DNA of 64,000 nt from Shewanella schlegeliana (GCF_016765635.1 NZ_JAESVD010000002.1:1-64000); one strand, 5' to 3'; shown: positions 38,723-49,297, counted from the stretch's first letter. Program-made: numbers and translations. Notes: a model not told the origin generated them from the sequence alone.

Positions 38723-41089
38723 ATGGCACATCAGCAAGAAATTGTCGCACTCAAGAAATTTGTTCGAGCAACTAACTTTCTAGCGACATCGCAAATTTAC
38801 TTAAAGAAAAACGTGCTGCATAAACGCGCACTTGAGCATAGCGATATCAAACCAAGGCTACTTGGCCATTGGGGAACCTGTCCGGGTATCAATTTCGTTT
38901 ATGCAAACGTTAACAGACTTATCACTAAGCACAATCGCTCGTTTGTCTACTTAGTCGGCCCAGGTCACGGCTTCCCAGCTGTTCAGGCAAACCTATTTAT
39001 GGAAGGCTCTTTGAGCCATTTCTACCCAGAAACCATTCCTTATAACGAAGACGGTATCACAGATATTTGCCAGAAGTTCTCTGCAGCCTATGGCTACCCT
39101 TCTCACGCAAACCCAGAGGCTCCAGGCCAAATCCTAGAAGGTGGTGAACTGGGCTATTCACTATCAGTTGCTTGGGGGGCTGTATTAGATAACCCCGATC
39201 TGATTGCTGCATGTCTAATTGGTGATGGGGAGTCAGAAACGGGGCCACTAGCTGCGTCTTGGTATGCAAACCGCCTTGTTTCCCCTAAAAACAATGGCGC
39301 AGTTCTGCCTATTGTTCATATCAACGGCTACAAGATCTCGGGTCCGACTCGTATGGGCCGTATGAGTCATGAAGAACTTGACCTAGAATTTAGAGGCTTA
39401 GGTTACCACCCAATCATCGTTGACGATGAGCTAGAGGAGGACGTTTACGTTCAAATGGCTGCGGCAATGGATAAGTCATATGAAATGATTAATGATATCC
39501 AAACCCGAGCTCGTGCTGGCGAAGACATTGTTAAACCACGCTGGCCAGTCATCTTGATGCGTACCGCCAAAGGCTGGACGGGTACCGCCGAATTTAACGG
39601 TAAGAAATTAGAAGGTAACTGTGAGTCACACCAAGTTATCGTCAATAAGTGTGCTACTGACAAAGGTCATCTAGATGCACTGAATACCTGGTTAGCCAGT
39701 TACAAATTCAGTGAACTCTACAGCATCAACAATCAAGGTGAGCTGATCTTCGATGAAGATATTCAATCGCTACTACCACCAAAAGAACTTACATGCGGCC
39801 GCCAACATTTAAGCTACGGCGGTGAAGTGGTTCGTGCATTAGCACAGCCCGATCTTAAGAAGCTAGCCTACGGCCCTGAAACCCCACGCGGACATCGTGG
39901 CCTGTCTATGTATAAGATGGGGGAATGGATGCGTGATGCATTTAAACTCAACCGTGACCAGCGCAATCTACGCATTTTCTGCCCAGACGAAACTTACTCA
40001 AATCAGCTGCAAGCTGTATTTGAAGAAACGAGTCGTGCTTGGCAGTGGCCTATCGAAAGCTGGGACGAAGATATGTCTCGTGATGGTCGTGTCATCGAGT
40101 TACTATCAGAAAACCTATTGTTCGGTATGTTACACGGCTACACAGTAACTGGCCGTCATGCGATGTTCCCAACCTATGAAGCATTCTCACAAGTTGTTTC
40201 ATCAATGGCTGACCAATACTGTAAATACGTATACGCCAGCCAAGGGGTACATTTCCGTAAACCAGTGCCAGCCTGTAACGTCGTCTTGTCATCACTGCTT
40301 GAGCGTCAAGACCACAATGGTTACTCTCATCAAAACCCTTCATTCTTAGGTGCGATGCTTGAGAAACACCCTAAGATCATCTCTGCTTACTTGCCAGCTG
40401 ATGGTAACAGCACGCTGGTTTACACCGAGCGCGCTTACGCCGATCGTGACAAGCTCAATATCTTAGTTGCAGGTAAGAAAGATCTTCCACAGTGGCTAAC
40501 TCTCGATGAAGCGCGTCAGCAAGCTAAAGATGGCGTTATGGTTTGGGACTTCGCATCAGATGAAAACCCTGATGTGGTTCTCGTCGGCTGTGGTGACTAC
40601 GTCACTCAAGAGGCAATGGCTTCACTGGTACTGATTCGTGAACTACTGCCACGTGTACGTATCCGCTTTGTCAGTGTTACAGAGCTTACCAGCAGTGGTC
40701 TAGGTAGCTTAGAGTTCCAAAGCAAGCCTTGGTTGATGGATGAAGTGTTTACAGCCGATAAGGGAGTTGTATTCAACTACCACGGTTATCCAAACACCAT
40801 TAAGAAACTTGTGTTTGACTATAAAGGTAGCGATCGTTTCAGAATCAAGGGCTATGAAGAGGAAGGCTCTACAACAACTCCATTCGATATGGGCGTGCGT
40901 AATGGCACATCACGCTACCACCTCGTTATCGATATGGCATATAAGCTATTCCAGCAAGGTGTAATCGATGAGACACAACACGTCGCAATCACTACTGACA
41001 TGCTGCAGCGCCTAGTCGATCATAGAAATTATATCAAGGCTAATGGTGTTGACCCTGAAAGCATCGAAAACTGGGTATGGACACGTTAA
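38723..41089 (+). CDS. xfp: Xylulose-5-phosphate/fructose-6-phosphate phosphoketolase
   Basis: The 788-residue thiamine-diphosphate enzyme cleaves xylulose-5-P or fructose-6-P to acetyl phosphate. The family motif LGHWGTCPGINFVYANVNRLI is near residue 50, with GPGHGFPAVQANL and the ThDP-binding IGDGESETG-N region further on, and NPSFLGAMLEKHP in the middle. I start at 38723 (MAHQQEIVALK); the frame opens 4 codons earlier. Length and wording are typical of Xfp. It is monocistronic, with a terminator downstream and a HexR-like box upstream, suggesting regulation by glycolytic intermediates. Confidence 0.95.
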   Translation: MAHQQEIVALKKFVRATNFLATSQIYLKKNVLHKRALEHSDIKPRLLGHWGTCPGINFVYANVNRLITKHNRSFVYLVGPGHGFPAVQANLFMEGSLSHFYPETIPYNEDGITDICQKFSAAYGYPSHANPEAPGQILEGGELGYSLSVAWGAVLDNPDLIAACLIGDGESETGPLAASWYANRLVSPKNNGAVLPIVHINGYKISGPTRMGRMSHEELDLEFRGLGYHPIIVDDELEEDVYVQMAAAMDKSYEMINDIQTRARAGEDIVKPRWPVILMRTAKGWTGTAEFNGKKLEGNCESHQVIVNKCATDKGHLDALNTWLASYKFSELYSINNQGELIFDEDIQSLLPPKELTCGRQHLSYGGEVVRALAQPDLKKLAYGPETPRGHRGLSMYKMGEWMRDAFKLNRDQRNLRIFCPDETYSNQLQAVFEETSRAWQWPIESWDEDMSRDGRVIELLSENLLFGMLHGYTVTGRHAMFPTYEAFSQVVSSMADQYCKYVYASQGVHFRKPVPACNVVLSSLLERQDHNGYSHQNPSFLGAMLEKHPKIISAYLPADGNSTLVYTERAYADRDKLNILVAGKKDLPQWLTLDEARQQAKDGVMVWDFASDENPDVVLVGCGDYVTQEAMASLVLIRELLPRVRIRFVSVTELTSSGLGSLEFQSKPWLMDEVFTADKGVVFNYHGYPNTIKKLVFDYKGSDRFRIKGYEEEGSTTTPFDMGVRNGTSRYHLVIDMAYKLFQQGVIDETQHVAITTDMLQRLVDHRNYIKANGVDPESIENWVWTR

Positions 41090-41123
41090 CTCTCAGATTT
41101 ACCGCGGTAAATTAAACTAAATT

Positions 41124-41154
41124 AAAGGGCGCTATTTTAAATAGCGCCCTTTTT
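41124..41154 (+). terminator. xfp terminator
   Basis: AAAGGGCGCTATTT pairs with AAATAGCGCCCTTT and is followed by T residues, 35 bp after the xfp stop. Confidence 0.9.
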
Positions 41155-41247
41155 ACTACTTTAGTTCGCTATGAAATTTCATAAACTAAGTGGAAAATAT
41201 CGTATTTACAACTGATAATAGTTGCAGCCAGCTAAAACATAATGGAT

Positions 41248-41297
41248 CTCCGTGATAAGTGCTGGCACTGCTTAACATTAATATTGAGCAGACGGAG
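41248..41297 (+). other. Inverted repeat in the ompA-like 5' untranslated region
   Basis: CTCCGT (41248-41253) can pair with ACGGAG (41292-41297), enclosing further self-complementary sequence (GTGCTGGCAC). It may form a structured leader; structured leaders are known to stabilise ompA mRNA in enterobacteria, but homology is not shown. Confidence 0.3.
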
Positions 41298-41327
41298 GAG
41301 TTTTATTATAAAACATAAGGATTTTGA

Positions 41328-42413
41328 ATGATGAACAACACACTAAAAGCAGTTCTGCTTACTTCGATGTTACCTTTTGCTGCAAACGCGGCTGACGGCA
41401 TGAGCCCCTGGTATGTAGGTGGCGGTGTCGGCATCAACAATTACGAACCTAACTGTGACCAAAAAACCATGAAAAGTTGTGGCGAAGATGATCCCTATGC
41501 ATGGGACGTATTCGCGGGTTACCTGCTGAATGACCACTTCGGTATAGAACTTGGTTATCGCGACCTAGGCCGTGCGGAATGGGTCGACTATTCAAATAAA
41601 CTTAATGATGTTGGTGCCAAAGGTATGAACCTTGGCGTAGTAGCATTCTGGCCATTTGCAGGAGATTGGAGCTTATCTGCTGAAGCGGGTGCATTCAACT
41701 ACCTCATCTCTAATAATAAGCAATGGGGAACTGAATACTACAGTGACAGTGGTGTAGCCCCCTATGTTGGTGCGGGTATTGGTTACAACATTACTGATAA
41801 CCTGAAACTTCAAGCGAAGTATCGCCGTTATGAAAATCTTGATGAAGACAAGTGGAAGACGCTAGAGATGGAAAGTAACTACTGGGGACTAGAGTTGAGC
41901 TATCGTTTTGGTAGTAAAGCTAAGCCAGTAGCTCCTGTCATCGCTGACTCTGACAATGACGGTGTAACTGACGACTTAGACCAGTGTCCAAATACACCTG
42001 TGACCTATAAGGTTGATGCAAACGGCTGTCCTATTTACTTAGAAGTAGAGACCCAACTCGATATTGAAGCTAAATTTGCTAACAACTCAGCTGAAGTAGA
42101 AAAGTCTTCATATGGTGCTATGACAGAGCTAGCTACATATTTGAAACAGCATCCGAATTCAACTGTTACCATTTCAGGTTATGCCTCTAATACAGGTAAA
42201 GCAGACTACAATATGAAACTTTCAGAACGCCGCGCAGCTGGCGTTGCTGAGGTGCTAATTAATGAATATGGCATTGCACCTAACAGAGTTTCATCAAAAG
42301 GTTACGGTATAACAAGGCCACTAATGGAAGGCAATTCAGCAGAAGCAAACGCTGCCAATCGCCGTATCGAAGCGCATGTCACAGATATAGCAGTGACTCC
42401 AGTACTGAAATAA
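41328..42413 (+). CDS. OmpA-family outer membrane protein
   Basis: The 361-residue protein has a signal peptide ending ANAADG, an eight-stranded OmpA-like barrel (SPWYVGGGVGINN to WGLELSYRFG), a calcium-binding thrombospondin-3-like spacer DSDNDGVTDDLDQCPNTP near residue 210, and a C-terminal OmpA peptidoglycan-binding domain with TISGYASNTGKADYNMKLSERRA and ANRRIEAHV. A cysteine pair in the first loop (NCDQ, SCGED) is a small oddity. AAGGA lies 6 bases before the first of two adjacent ATGs. It is monocistronic and anchors the outer membrane to the wall. Confidence 0.9.
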   Translation: MMNNTLKAVLLTSMLPFAANAADGMSPWYVGGGVGINNYEPNCDQKTMKSCGEDDPYAWDVFAGYLLNDHFGIELGYRDLGRAEWVDYSNKLNDVGAKGMNLGVVAFWPFAGDWSLSAEAGAFNYLISNNKQWGTEYYSDSGVAPYVGAGIGYNITDNLKLQAKYRRYENLDEDKWKTLEMESNYWGLELSYRFGSKAKPVAPVIADSDNDGVTDDLDQCPNTPVTYKVDANGCPIYLEVETQLDIEAKFANNSAEVEKSSYGAMTELATYLKQHPNSTVTISGYASNTGKADYNMKLSERRAAGVAEVLINEYGIAPNRVSSKGYGITRPLMEGNSAEANAANRRIEAHVTDIAVTPVLK

Positions 42414-42425
42414 ACACTCGCAAAT

Positions 42426-42465
42426 AAAGGCTCACGGCTATCACAACCGTGGGCTTTTTTATTTT
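42426..42465 (+). terminator. Terminator of the OmpA-family gene
   Basis: AAAGGCTCACGG pairs with CCGTGGGCTTT (two wobble pairs) across a 9-nt loop and is followed by TTTATTTTT. Confidence 0.85.
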
Positions 42466-42584
42466 TAAGGCCTGGTAAAAACGCTATACTTCTTGATCAA
42501 TCTTTTATCAAACACTAGCTCTTAGCATAATCTCGTACTTAGATTACCAAAAAAGGCTGTTTAAATGATTTTTAGCAACTTTTG

Positions 42585-42599
42585 TGTAATTTTTTTTCA
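42585..42599. promoter_or_regulatory. Possible HexR box upstream of tal
   Basis: TGTAATTTTTTTTCA matches the TGTAATwwwATTACA-type motif well on the left, with two departures in the right half. It lies 93 bp before the tal start. tal belongs to the HexR regulon in other Shewanella as I remember it, which raises the likelihood. Confidence 0.45.
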
Positions 42600-42691
42600 T
42601 ATATAGTTGGAATGTTCATTAAAATGGCTTTTAATAGCAACTAACTTAACTGTCACACAGATGCTGTACATAGAGTAAGGATGTAATACGC

Positions 42692-43648
42692 ATGGCAAAT
42701 ACATTAGAACAACTTAAACCTTTCACTACCATTGTTGCCGATACTGGCGATATTGAAGCCATAAAACGTTACCAGCCAGAAGATGCAACAACCAACCCCT
42801 CTCTCATTTTAAAAGCATCAGAAATCCCTGAATACAGTGCATTAATCGAAGAAGCCATCACTTGGGCTAAAAGCCAGAGCAGTGATCTAGCACAGCAGGT
42901 TGAAGATGCCGGCGATAAACTCGCCGTCAATATCGGTTTAGAGATCCTAAAAATCGTTCCTGGTCGCATCTCGACTGAAGTTGATGCCCGCCTTTCATTC
43001 GATAAAGAAGGCTCAATCGCTAAAGCGCACAAGCTGATCAACCTTTATCAAGCTGCAGGTATCGACAAGTCTCGTATCCTTATTAAGCTAGCGTCTACAT
43101 GGGAAGGGATTTGCGCCGCTAAACAACTTGAGCAAGAAGGTATTAACTGTAACCTAACCTTACTATTTAGCTTTGCTCAAGCACGTGCATGTGCTGAAGC
43201 CGGTGTTTACCTAATCTCGCCTTTCGTTGGCCGTATTTTAGACTGGTACAAGAAAGATACAGGTCTTGAATACAGCGCAGCAGAAGATCCAGGTGTTGTA
43301 TCTGTTACTAGCATTTATAACTACTACAAGCGTCATGGATTTAACACTGTAGTTATGGGTGCCAGCTTCAGAAATACAGGCGAAATCATAGAGCTTGCAG
43401 GCTGTGACCGACTCACTATTGGTCCTGCATTACTAGAAGAGCTATCTAACAGCAACACGCCTATCGTACAGAAGCTACTTCCAGCGACCGAAGTTGTTGC
43501 ACCTGAAGCCGATATGACTGAAGCCCAATTCCGCTGGGAGTTTAACGAAGATGCGATGGCAGTCGAAAAACTAGCCGAAGGTATTCGCAACTTCGCTATC
43601 GACCAAGGCAAGCTCGAAGTTATGCTAAAAGATAAGCTTTCGTCTTAA
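42692..43648 (+). CDS. tal: Transaldolase
   Basis: The 318-residue enzyme of the non-oxidative pentose phosphate pathway transfers dihydroxyacetone units between sedoheptulose-7-P and glyceraldehyde-3-P. Signatures are DATTNPSL near residue 30, [12 protein letters not shown] with the Schiff-base lysine, and [14 protein letters not shown]. Length matches TalB. pgi begins 18 bp later, forming a tal-pgi operon as usual in Shewanella. Confidence 0.97.
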   Translation: MANTLEQLKPFTTIVADTGDIEAIKRYQPEDATTNPSLILKASEIPEYSALIEEAITWAKSQSSDLAQQVEDAGDKLAVNIGLEILKIVPGRISTEVDARLSFDKEGSIAKAHKLINLYQAAGIDKSRILIKLASTWEGICAAKQLEQEGINCNLTLLFSFAQARACAEAGVYLISPFVGRILDWYKKDTGLEYSAAEDPGVVSVTSIYNYYKRHGFNTVVMGASFRNTGEIIELAGCDRLTIGPALLEELSNSNTPIVQKLLPATEVVAPEADMTEAQFRWEFNEDAMAVEKLAEGIRNFAIDQGKLEVMLKDKLSS

Positions 43649-43666
43649 CGGAATTAGGACAATACA

Positions 43667-45304
43667 ATGACAGAACTCACTCAACAAGCTAGCTGGCAAG
43701 CACTGAAGAAGCACTGTAAGACGCTTCCTCATCTGCGCGAACTATTCTCGACTGAATCCGATCGTTTCAGTGATATGTCGACTCAGGCATGCGGTTTATT
43801 TTTAGATTACTCTAAAAATCGCGCGTCAAAAGAGACGATGTCATTACTGTTTCAATTAGCGAAAGAGAGTCAGCTTGAGTCAAAAATTAAGGCGATGTTT
43901 GCAGGCCAAGTGATTAACAACACTGAGCAAAGAGCTGTATTGCACACAGCTCTGCGTGCTCCTGCAGACAAAGTGATTACTGTCGACGGCAATAATATTG
44001 TCGCCGAAGTTCAGCAAACCCTAGCGAAAATGGGTGAGTTCGTCGAATCTCTGACATCAGGTCAGTGGAAAGGCTATACAGGTAAAACGATTACCGATGT
44101 TGTAAGTATTGGTATTGGCGGTTCTTTCTTAGGTCCAAAAATCGTTTCTCAAGCTCTGCGCCCATATTGGACGGGAGAACTAAACTGTCACTTTGTTGCC
44201 AATGTTGATGGTACTTCTATTACTGAAAAATTAAAGGGGCTCAATCCACAAACCACTTTGTTTGTGATGTCTTCTAAATCTTTCGGTACTCAAGAAACCT
44301 TAACCAATACCCTTACTGCCAAAGCGTGGTTTTTAGACCAAGGTGCATCGCAAGCCGATGTGGCGAAGCATTTTGTTGCTGTCAGCTCGAATGTGGCTAA
44401 AGCGACCGAATTTGGTATCGATGCCAACAATATCTTCCCAATGTGGGACTGGGTCGGTGGCCGTTACTCATTATGGTCAGCAATTGGTTTGCCTATCGCT
44501 CTACTTATCGGTATGGATAACTTTCGCGAGTTATTAGCCGGTGCTCATGCAATGGATGAACACTTTGCTAATACGCCTTTAGAAAATAATATGCCTGTTA
44601 TTATGGGTCTATTCTCTCTATGGTACGGAAACTTCTTCAACGCTCAGTCGCATGTAGTGCTAACTTATGATCATTACCTAAGAGGCTTACCGGCATACTT
44701 CCAACAACTTGATATGGAAAGTAACGGTAAATCTGTCACCCTAAACGGTACAGATGTTGATTACAGTACAGGTCCAGTTATCTGGGGAGGTGAAGGCACC
44801 AATGGCCAACATGCATATCACCAACTACTGCACCAAGGTACAGCACTAATCCCAGCAGACTTCATTATGCCACTAAACAGCCACAATCCTGTTGGTGAGC
44901 ACCATGTACAACTTGCTTCTAACTGCTTCGGTCAAACCCAAGCCTTAATGCAAGGCCGTACTTATGAAGAAGCCTTAGCAGAGCTTAGCAACAGCAAACT
45001 TGATGATGCACAAAAGCAGCTTATTGCTAAACATAAAGTGATGCCTGGTAACAAACCAAGCAATACCATTTTAATGGATAAGCTGACACCAACAACACTT
45101 GGTGCCCTGATTGCCCTTTATGAGCATAGAACCTTTGTACAAGGTGCAATTTGGCAAATAAACTCTTTCGATCAGTGGGGTGTTGAGTTGGGTAAACAGT
45201 TGGGTAATGATGTACTCGACCGCCTGACAGCAGACGATGAGGCCAAGGAACTTGACTCATCCAGTAATGGTTTAATCAATCTGTTTAGGCAGGGAAATAT
45301 TTAA
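43667..45304 (+). CDS. pgi: Glucose-6-phosphate isomerase
   Basis: The 545-residue enzyme interconverts glucose-6-P and fructose-6-P. The two SIS domains carry [24 protein letters not shown] and the signature [23 protein letters not shown], and [28 protein letters not shown] text near the end contains the catalytic lysine region. Length is normal. It is the second gene of the tal-pgi operon and closes with a strong terminator. The SIS domains should not be mistaken for the missing GlcN-6-P deaminase. Confidence 0.97.
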   Translation: MTELTQQASWQALKKHCKTLPHLRELFSTESDRFSDMSTQACGLFLDYSKNRASKETMSLLFQLAKESQLESKIKAMFAGQVINNTEQRAVLHTALRAPADKVITVDGNNIVAEVQQTLAKMGEFVESLTSGQWKGYTGKTITDVVSIGIGGSFLGPKIVSQALRPYWTGELNCHFVANVDGTSITEKLKGLNPQTTLFVMSSKSFGTQETLTNTLTAKAWFLDQGASQADVAKHFVAVSSNVAKATEFGIDANNIFPMWDWVGGRYSLWSAIGLPIALLIGMDNFRELLAGAHAMDEHFANTPLENNMPVIMGLFSLWYGNFFNAQSHVVLTYDHYLRGLPAYFQQLDMESNGKSVTLNGTDVDYSTGPVIWGGEGTNGQHAYHQLLHQGTALIPADFIMPLNSHNPVGEHHVQLASNCFGQTQALMQGRTYEEALAELSNSKLDDAQKQLIAKHKVMPGNKPSNTILMDKLTPTTLGALIALYEHRTFVQGAIWQINSFDQWGVELGKQLGNDVLDRLTADDEAKELDSSSNGLINLFRQGNI

Positions 45305-45318
45305 GCTGAATTCTCTCC

Positions 45319-45348
45319 TCAAAAAGCCAGTTTCGACTGGCTTTTTTG
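45319..45348 (+). terminator. tal-pgi terminator
   Basis: AAAAAGCCAGT pairs with ACTGGCTTTTTT around a TTCG tetraloop, followed by GTTTTT, 16 bp after the pgi stop. Confidence 0.93.
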
Positions 45349-45526
45349 TTTTTAACTAGCAGAGCCTTCCACTATGGCGACAAAACCACTCATATATCAC
45401 CTGCTCTAGCTCAAACTAAAACATTAAAACTTCATGTTGATTTAACATTTTCGAAACATTTTAGTTGCACCATGAATAAAAATCATGCTATTAAATTGAA
45501 GACAAAATAAACAATAGGAGGTTGCC

Positions 45527-45712
45527 ATGAATCGACTCGATTATGGTAGTGCGCTAGATAACATTGTTGAGAAGCCAAGCCGCTCAAGAAGCTCCAATAA
45601 AAAGCGAAAATGGCGTGAAATTGAAGCTCTAAAAGAGAAGCACCGCTTACTCAAAGAACTTCAAGAGATGGATAACAGCTTCAATGGCGAGCTAGATACC
45701 CTCCTGATGTAA
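45527..45712 (+). CDS. DUF3545 family small protein
   Basis: The 61-residue, highly charged cytoplasmic protein reads as DUF3545: MNRLDYGSALDNIVEK at the start, then a basic KKRKWREIEALKEKHRLLKEL helix and an acidic end. A strong AGGAGG site lies 5 bases before the ATG and a terminator follows immediately, so it is clearly a real, well-translated gene. The family is found in Shewanella, Vibrio and relatives and has no known function. Confidence 0.85.
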   Translation: MNRLDYGSALDNIVEKPSRSRSSNKKRKWREIEALKEKHRLLKELQEMDNSFNGELDTLLM

Positions 45713-45721
45713 CAAAAAGAT

Positions 45722-45748
45722 AAAAAGAGCGCTCAGCGCTCTTTTTAG
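45722..45748. terminator. Bidirectional terminator between DUF3545 gene and hemerythrin gene
   Basis: AAAAAGAGCGC pairs with GCGCTCTTTTT around a TCA loop, 10 bp after one stop and 20 bp before the convergent stop. T-runs exist on both strands. Confidence 0.92.
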
Positions 45749-45767
45749 TTTTATCATTAAGTATCAT

Positions 45768-46307
45768 CTATTCAGCCGTTTCTAAGTATTCTCTTAACTC
45801 TTCAAATAATGCTTTGTCATTTTCATTAAACAAAGGGTCATCAATCAAGCGTTCGTTGCATATCACCGCAACGGCTTTCCAGTCATCATCGGTTATCACC
45901 TCTTTCCACTTGGGAAATACCGTTGACTCTTCATATTCCATATGTGATTGCTGCATTCTCACATAACTTTCAAGATCGGCTACTAACTGCTCTTTCGATA
46001 CTACAATATCATTTAAAATCAGATTTAACGTGGCCATAAGGGAAGCTGACGCCTCCCCTAACTTTAAGTGTTCCGAAGTCAGTTTTTCATTAATATGTGC
46101 ACGGCCAAGCTTGTTCCAGTAAAACTCTGAAATAACCTCTTCCAGTGGGTGGTGGCTATGCTCAGCATAACTCTGCATATACTCCACTATGTCTCGTACC
46201 ACATTATAATTTATCGCTTCACCTGCAGCTAACTTAGTATATTTAGCCTTTAAAACCTTAAGCAAAATGGCAATATGCTTATGGTCATGCATGAGTCTCG
46301 CTAGCAT
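45768..46307 (-). CDS. Hemerythrin-domain (HHE) protein
   Basis: The protein of 179 residues is built of hemerythrin-like helices with metal-ligand histidines in MHDHKHIAILL, AEHSHHPLEEVISE and QSHMEYEESTVFPKW. Such proteins bind a di-iron centre and serve in oxygen, nitric oxide or iron-sulfur repair responses; which applies here is not decidable. I choose the ATG at 46307, with GGAG 6 bases upstream; one at 46313 is equally possible. It is monocistronic. Confidence 0.85.
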   Translation of the reverse strand: MLARLMHDHKHIAILLKVLKAKYTKLAAGEAINYNVVRDIVEYMQSYAEHSHHPLEEVISEFYWNKLGRAHINEKLTSEHLKLGEASASLMATLNLILNDIVVSKEQLVADLESYVRMQQSHMEYEESTVFPKWKEVITDDDWKAVAVICNERLIDDPLFNENDKALFEELREYLETAE

Positions 46308-46545
46308 AGTCATCTCCATCCTAATTCGCACCCACTATCTTTTATATTAGTAAACCGTATAAATAACGCCCAATATAACAAACCAATCACAATGGCTTTA
46401 GTGATGAAGATCAACTTAATTTAGATTAACTAACAAACACTTGCAGCTGACAAATTCACTGACAATAAATATAAAAACTCCAGTGTAGATCTCCCATGGC
46501 ATAATAGCGATTAAACAAACTTAAGCTCAACAAGGACAAGTATAG

Positions 46546-47400
46546 ATGCAAGCCTCACACCTTATTGGAGCACATGTTAGCGCAGCTGGTGGCATAGCTA
46601 ACGCTCCCCTCAACGCTGCTGCTATTGGCGCCAATGCGTTTGCCCTTTTCACCAAAAACCAGCGCCGCTGGCAGGCAGCCCCGTTAGATCCTAAACAGAT
46701 AGAGCTATTTCAGCACAACTGTAATGATGCTGGTATTTCACCTGAGGCGATTTTACCCCATGACAGCTATCTAATTAATCTTGGGCATCCAGATCCTGAA
46801 CTTCTCAATAAGTCACGTGAAGCCTTTTATGACGAGATGCAGCGCTGTGAACAGATAGGCTTATCGTTACTTAACTTTCATCCCGGTAGCCATCTACGTA
46901 AGCTAGCAATCGATGACTGTTTAACGAAGATCAGTGAATCGATAAATCTCGCCCTCGAACGTACACAGAGCGTAACTGCTGTCATTGAAAACACCGCAGG
47001 GCAAGGTTCAAATCTTGGCCACAGTTTTGAGCAACTGGCGCAGATAATTGATGGGGTAGAAGATAAGTCTAGAGTCGGGGTCTGTATCGATACCTGTCAC
47101 CTATTTGCTGCAGGCTACGATATTCGAACCCAAGACACCTGCACACAAACGTTTGAATTATTCGATAAGGTTATAGGCAACCAATACCTAAAGGCGATGC
47201 ACTTAAATGACAGCAAGACGCCGCTCAATAGTCGAGTAGACCGTCATGAATCTTTAGGGCAAGGAGAGATAGGGCAAGAGGCATTTGCTAGCCTGATGAA
47301 GTTAGAGCCAGTAAAAGGGATCCCACTGATCTTGGAGACAGTGCGCCCGGAGCTATGGCAGCAAGAGATAAATTGGTTACGCTACCTTGCTAAGCAGTGA
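46546..47400 (+). CDS. nfo: Endonuclease IV (apurinic/apyrimidinic endonuclease)
   Basis: The 284-residue zinc enzyme cuts DNA 5' of abasic sites in base-excision repair. It opens with [15 protein letters not shown], and shows [63 protein letters not shown] and LILETVRP, covering the tri-zinc ligands. Length is typical. It stands alone, convergent with a small lipoprotein gene. Confidence 0.96.
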   Translation: MQASHLIGAHVSAAGGIANAPLNAAAIGANAFALFTKNQRRWQAAPLDPKQIELFQHNCNDAGISPEAILPHDSYLINLGHPDPELLNKSREAFYDEMQRCEQIGLSLLNFHPGSHLRKLAIDDCLTKISESINLALERTQSVTAVIENTAGQGSNLGHSFEQLAQIIDGVEDKSRVGVCIDTCHLFAAGYDIRTQDTCTQTFELFDKVIGNQYLKAMHLNDSKTPLNSRVDRHESLGQGEIGQEAFASLMKLEPVKGIPLILETVRPELWQQEINWLRYLAKQ

Positions 47401-47429
47401 TAGCTATCGCTATAAGGCAGCGCTTTAAA

Positions 47430-47726
47430 TTACATTAAACACTTATAGATCACAGCAACCACTTTGGTTGGCTCGCCTAGATCCGATTGTAGCCATACTA
47501 TATGAGTGCCTTTAAGCTCTTCACCTTGTTTAATGGCACTAAGCCTTGCATCGGCGAGTGCATTATCACCACGACCAAAACCGGTCACCATTGCAAAGCT
47601 ATCACAATGTGTCACTTCAAAGTCATAGGCTTCATTAATTCGGTGGTACAGCTCAATATCTTCAGTTGCACAGCCAGTTAACAGACTTGCTAATAGAACA
47701 CCTATGACAACACGTAACACAATCAT
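47430..47726 (-). CDS. Small lipoprotein of unknown function
   Basis: About 98 residues with a lipoprotein signal (VVIGVLLASLLTGC). The mature part holds two cysteines (VTHCDSF and YKCLM at the very end) that could form a disulfide. A region ALADARLSAIKQGEELKGTHIVWLQ resembles the alpha-beta fold of DUF4156/RcsF-like outer-membrane lipoproteins, but the four-cysteine pattern of RcsF is missing. The ATG at 47726 abuts AGGGA; a GTG at 47720 is better spaced and may be the true start. The gene is isolated. Confidence 0.65.
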   Translation of the reverse strand: MIVLRVVIGVLLASLLTGCATEDIELYHRINEAYDFEVTHCDSFAMVTGFGRGDNALADARLSAIKQGEELKGTHIVWLQSDLGEPTKVVAVIYKCLM

Positions 47727-47918
47727 TCCCTGCTTTTTAAAAACTGCGGCGCAAGATATAAAAATTCCCCACATTAATTTGTGACAAAAATCACAGCCAT
47801 TCAGCTTTACCCATCACATTTAGTTACTGATGTTAATAGATTTCATTAAGCATCAAATACATGAAACTGCGTCTGCAATACAACTGTATATTTAAATGGA
47901 TGCCCACAATTTACCAAC

Positions 47919-47953
47919 AAAAAAAAGGAAGCTGTAACAGCTTCCTTTTTTTA
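47919..47953 (-). terminator. Terminator of the thr operon
   Basis: AAAAAGGAAGCTG pairs with CAGCTTCCTTTTT around a TAA loop, 15 bp after the thrC stop. Confidence 0.93.
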
Positions 47954-47966
47954 GTAACCTTCACTT

Positions 47967-49253
47967 TTATGCTGATAAAACCTTGAACAAATGTGTTTTC
48001 AACCGCTCAAAATCCGCGGGTAAAGTGGCCGATAGGATCTGCTTCGGCACAACTCTGGCTAACGGCTCAGGTAGTGGCAGTTCAATTTGTAAAATCTGCT
48101 CAACCACTTCATTAAACTTCGCAGGATGCGCCGTTGCTAAGAAAATCCCCTTTTCATCAGCAGACATCGTTTGCTTTAAGGCTAACGCAGCAATTGCGGC
48201 ATGAGGCTCTGACAGGTACCCTGCACTGTTTAATGCTTTTACAGAATCAGTTGTATCCGTTTCAGAAACCCCTAAGCCAAGAATATCCCCCAATGACCAC
48301 CCCATGGCTTCAACAATGGCTTCAACACGAGGCCAGTTGCTCGGCTCTGCCACATCCATTGCATTAGACATAGTCGCGACGGTTGCTTCTGGCTGCCATT
48401 CGCCACAGTCTAAATAGCGAGGCACGGTATCATTACTGTTAGTCGCGGCCACGAAACGCTTTACAGGTAGCCCCATCGCCTTAGCAAACAGACCCGCAGT
48501 TAAATTGCCAAAGTTGCCACTTGGAACAGCAATCACAGGCTCGCCCTCATTTTGCTGTTTAAACTGCGCAACAGCCTCAAAATAGTAACAGATCTGTGCT
48601 AGTAACCGACTGATATTGATTGAGTTTGCTGAGTTAAGATGCAAGCCATCTCTAATATCTAGATCTTCAAATGACTGCTTAACCAGGCTCTGACACGCAT
48701 CAAAATCAGACTCTACCGCGACCGTGTGGATATTGTTTCCTAAGGTGGTAAACATCTTTTCCTGTAGCACACTGATCTTACCCTTAGGGTATAAGACCAC
48801 CACATTGATATTGTCTAAGCCATAGAAGGCGTCGGCTACGGCGGCACCGGTATCACCGGAAGTGGCTGTAAGGATGTTAATCTTATCCGACTTTGCCAAC
48901 TCATTTAGACACTGGGCCATAAAGCGTGCGCCAAAATCTTTAAAGGCGAGGGTTGGCCCATGAAATAGCTCAAGACTATAGAGATTAGTGTCGGCCTTCA
49001 CTAAAGGAAGATCAAAGTTAAAGGCGCGCTCCACCAATCTATCAACGGTGTCTTGTCCAAGCTCGGAGGCTAACCATGCACCGATCACTTTCTTGCTTCT
49101 TTCTACAAAAGGCAATGCCAGTAAACTATCGATATCTTGTAACTGCGGAATGACTTTAGGAAAAAACAGGCCTCTGTCTTTGCCAAGACCTAACTTAACC
49201 GCTTCAGTAAAACTCACCACCTGTGATGGGTGTTTTAGGTTATACAACTCCAT
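47967..49253 (-). CDS. thrC: Threonine synthase
   Basis: The 428-residue PLP enzyme makes threonine from O-phosphohomoserine. The PLP lysine lies in LFHGPTLAFKDFGARFM, and ILTATSGDTGAAVADAFYG and VAVPSGNFGNLTAG are the phosphate-cup and cofactor loops. Its N-terminus MELYNLKHPSQVVSF is typical for Gammaproteobacteria. It is the last gene of thrLABC, 44 bp after thrB, followed by the operon terminator. Confidence 0.97.
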   Translation of the reverse strand: MELYNLKHPSQVVSFTEAVKLGLGKDRGLFFPKVIPQLQDIDSLLALPFVERSKKVIGAWLASELGQDTVDRLVERAFNFDLPLVKADTNLYSLELFHGPTLAFKDFGARFMAQCLNELAKSDKINILTATSGDTGAAVADAFYGLDNINVVVLYPKGKISVLQEKMFTTLGNNIHTVAVESDFDACQSLVKQSFEDLDIRDGLHLNSANSINISRLLAQICYYFEAVAQFKQQNEGEPVIAVPSGNFGNLTAGLFAKAMGLPVKRFVAATNSNDTVPRYLDCGEWQPEATVATMSNAMDVAEPSNWPRVEAIVEAMGWSLGDILGLGVSETDTTDSVKALNSAGYLSEPHAAIAALALKQTMSADEKGIFLATAHPAKFNEVVEQILQIELPLPEPLARVVPKQILSATLPADFERLKTHLFKVLSA

Positions 49254-49297
49254 GACGACTTCCTTAAAATTCTGTTTATTGGGTCTAGTTAAGACAC

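Noticed and set aside
43667..45304. SIS-domain protein as a candidate replacement for NagB-II
   Set aside because: All motifs are those of a full-length glucose-6-phosphate isomerase, in the usual tal-pgi operon.
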